Assembly (NCBI GenBank): GCA_965204395.1
Contig: OZ241987.1
Location: 3,844,001-3,908,000 of the forward strand
Origin: Bin87 sp965204395
GTDB lineage: Bacteria; Chloroflexota; Dehalococcoidia; Lucifugimonadales; UBA3495
Length of the DNA: 64,000 nt
Direction: 5' to 3'
Of the stretch, positions 63,416-64,000 are shown one piece after another; within the stretch, counting starts at the first letter, position 1, and every line of letters begins with the position of its first letter. Below the pieces are notes generated by a model. That model worked only from the letters and a program-made list of their open reading frames with translations. It had not been told where the DNA came from and did no database searches. The translations under genes were made by a program, and so were the position numbers.

Positions 63416-64000
63416 CTAGGGATTCGGTCCTATCGGGGCAGGTATGACATTGCCGTTCTGTCCCAAAATGAGCACCGGTTCTGTTTCCGGCTCGACTATG
63501 ATCTTGGAAACGCCGGGCAGCACCTGTTCCAGGGCTTCCAGGTACAGCCTTTGCCGGGTTACTTCCGGTGAGCTCTGGTATTCGTTAAGCACCGCGTCAA
63601 ACCGTTGCGCTTCACCGGTCGCCGTTTCGATACGGGCTTGCCGGAACGCTTCGGCGGACTCGATGATCCGTTGAGCGTCACCGCGCGCCCTCGGGATCAC
63701 GTCGGCTTCGTAGGCCAGGGCTTGGTTGATCCGCGTCTCCCGTTCTTGTCGTCCGCGCAGCACGTCGTCAAAGGCGTCGCGCACCTCTTCCGGCGCCTTC
63801 ACGTCCTGCAACTGCACCGAAATCACCTCGATGCCAGCTCGATAGTCGTCCATGATCGCTTGTAGCCGTTCCCGCGTGTCGGTTTCGACCTGTTCACGAC
63901 CCCGCACCAGCACGTCGTCGATAGATCGCTGCCCTACCACGAGGCGCAACGCCGCTTCCGCCCCATCCTTCAGGGTCCGCCCGTCCGGCTGACCCTCCGG
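63416..64000 (-). CDS. hflK: HflK-like protein (5' partial, runs off the window)
   Basis: The frame is open to the right edge of the window; about 194 residues of the C-terminal part are visible. RSIDDVLVRGREQVETDTRE and IEVISVQLQDVKAPEEVRDA are HflK landmarks, followed by the coiled coil (VIPRARGDAQRIIESAEAFR) and EALEQVLPGVSKIIVEPETE. The N-terminal membrane helix lies outside. It should form a complex with HflC, encoded next on the same strand. Confidence 0.92.
   Translation of the reverse strand, partial: PEGQPDGRTLKDGAEAALRLVVGQRSIDDVLVRGREQVETDTRERLQAIMDDYRAGIEVISVQLQDVKAPEEVRDAFDDVLRGRQERETRINQALAYEADVIPRARGDAQRIIESAEAFRQARIETATGEAQRFDAVLNEYQSSPEVTRQRLYLEALEQVLPGVSKIIVEPETEPVLILGQNGNVIPAPIGPNP

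Overview
The window is a high-GC bacterial chromosome segment. The gene content suggests a Chloroflexota lineage of the SAR202/Dehalococcoidia type. This is an inference from content, not a phylogeny: there are four separate LLM-class flavin oxidoreductases, plus HpaB-like hydroxylase, CaiB/BaiF CoA-transferase, GMC oxidoreductase, Ldh2-type dehydrogenase and HpcH/HpaI aldolase genes. Ankyrin, GLUG and fibronectin-III surface proteins would fit a host-associated or particle-associated member, but that is weaker.

Layout. (1) 1-1.8 kb: the 3' end of a zinc-handling gene in which an AztD-like propeller runs directly into the C-terminal lobe of a ZnuA/AztC-type binding protein. (2) 2.7-10.6 kb, minus strand: an ankyrin-repeat lipoprotein, a large GLUG-repeat adhesin broken by a one-base change in a C5/G5 run, and an exported protein followed by a subtilase-like remnant. 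(3) 11.3-19.3 kb: a decayed mobile-element island. A fibronectin-III pseudogene is cut by an IS701-type element (IS-A). IS-A is itself cut by a second element (IS-B) with a clean CTCAG duplication. A truncated second copy of IS-B, a tyrosine-recombinase remnant and a third element (IS-C) follow. Small TCCGCC..GGCGGA palindromes interrupt the IS-derived sequence, and a ~460-480 bp G-rich dispersed repeat appears here and again at 36.4 kb, with a shorter relative at 22.5 kb.

(4) 19.7-33.7 kb: catabolic and transport genes (VOC protein, HpaB-like hydroxylase, LLM oxidoreductase, SLC13/RCK permease, DAO-type oxidase, MetE-like protein, MFS permease, SDR, Gfo/Idh/MocA and GMC oxidoreductases). (5) 33.7-38.4 kb: small membrane or decayed genes, an amidase with a GatC-like partner, a repeat copy, a single-domain response regulator and tRNA-Gly(TCC). 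(6) 38.5-49.3 kb: nucleoside deoxyribosyltransferase, nitronate monooxygenase coupled to a methyltransferase, ABC-F ATPase, CoA-transferase, an alpha-carbonic anhydrase without a visible signal peptide and its partner gene, ketopantoate-reductase family protein, a HepT/MntA pair and serA. (7) 49.5-64 kb: three LLM oxidoreductases (two are close paralogues), an Mrr-like nuclease, alpha/beta hydrolase, two Uma2 genes (one with an in-frame stop), an AsnC-type single domain, Ldh2 dehydrogenase, M42 peptidase, MBL hydrolase, M16 peptidase, HpcH aldolase, and hflC with a partial hflK.

The intact genes are mostly short operons with good Shine-Dalgarno sites. Frameshifts, nonsense codons and insertions are concentrated in surface-protein and mobile genes. 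The clearest unusual signals are the AztD/ZnuA chimera, the nested IS with a reconstructable target, the palindromic micro-insertions, the dispersed G-rich repeat, and the matching frame change near the 3' end of two IS701-type transposases.
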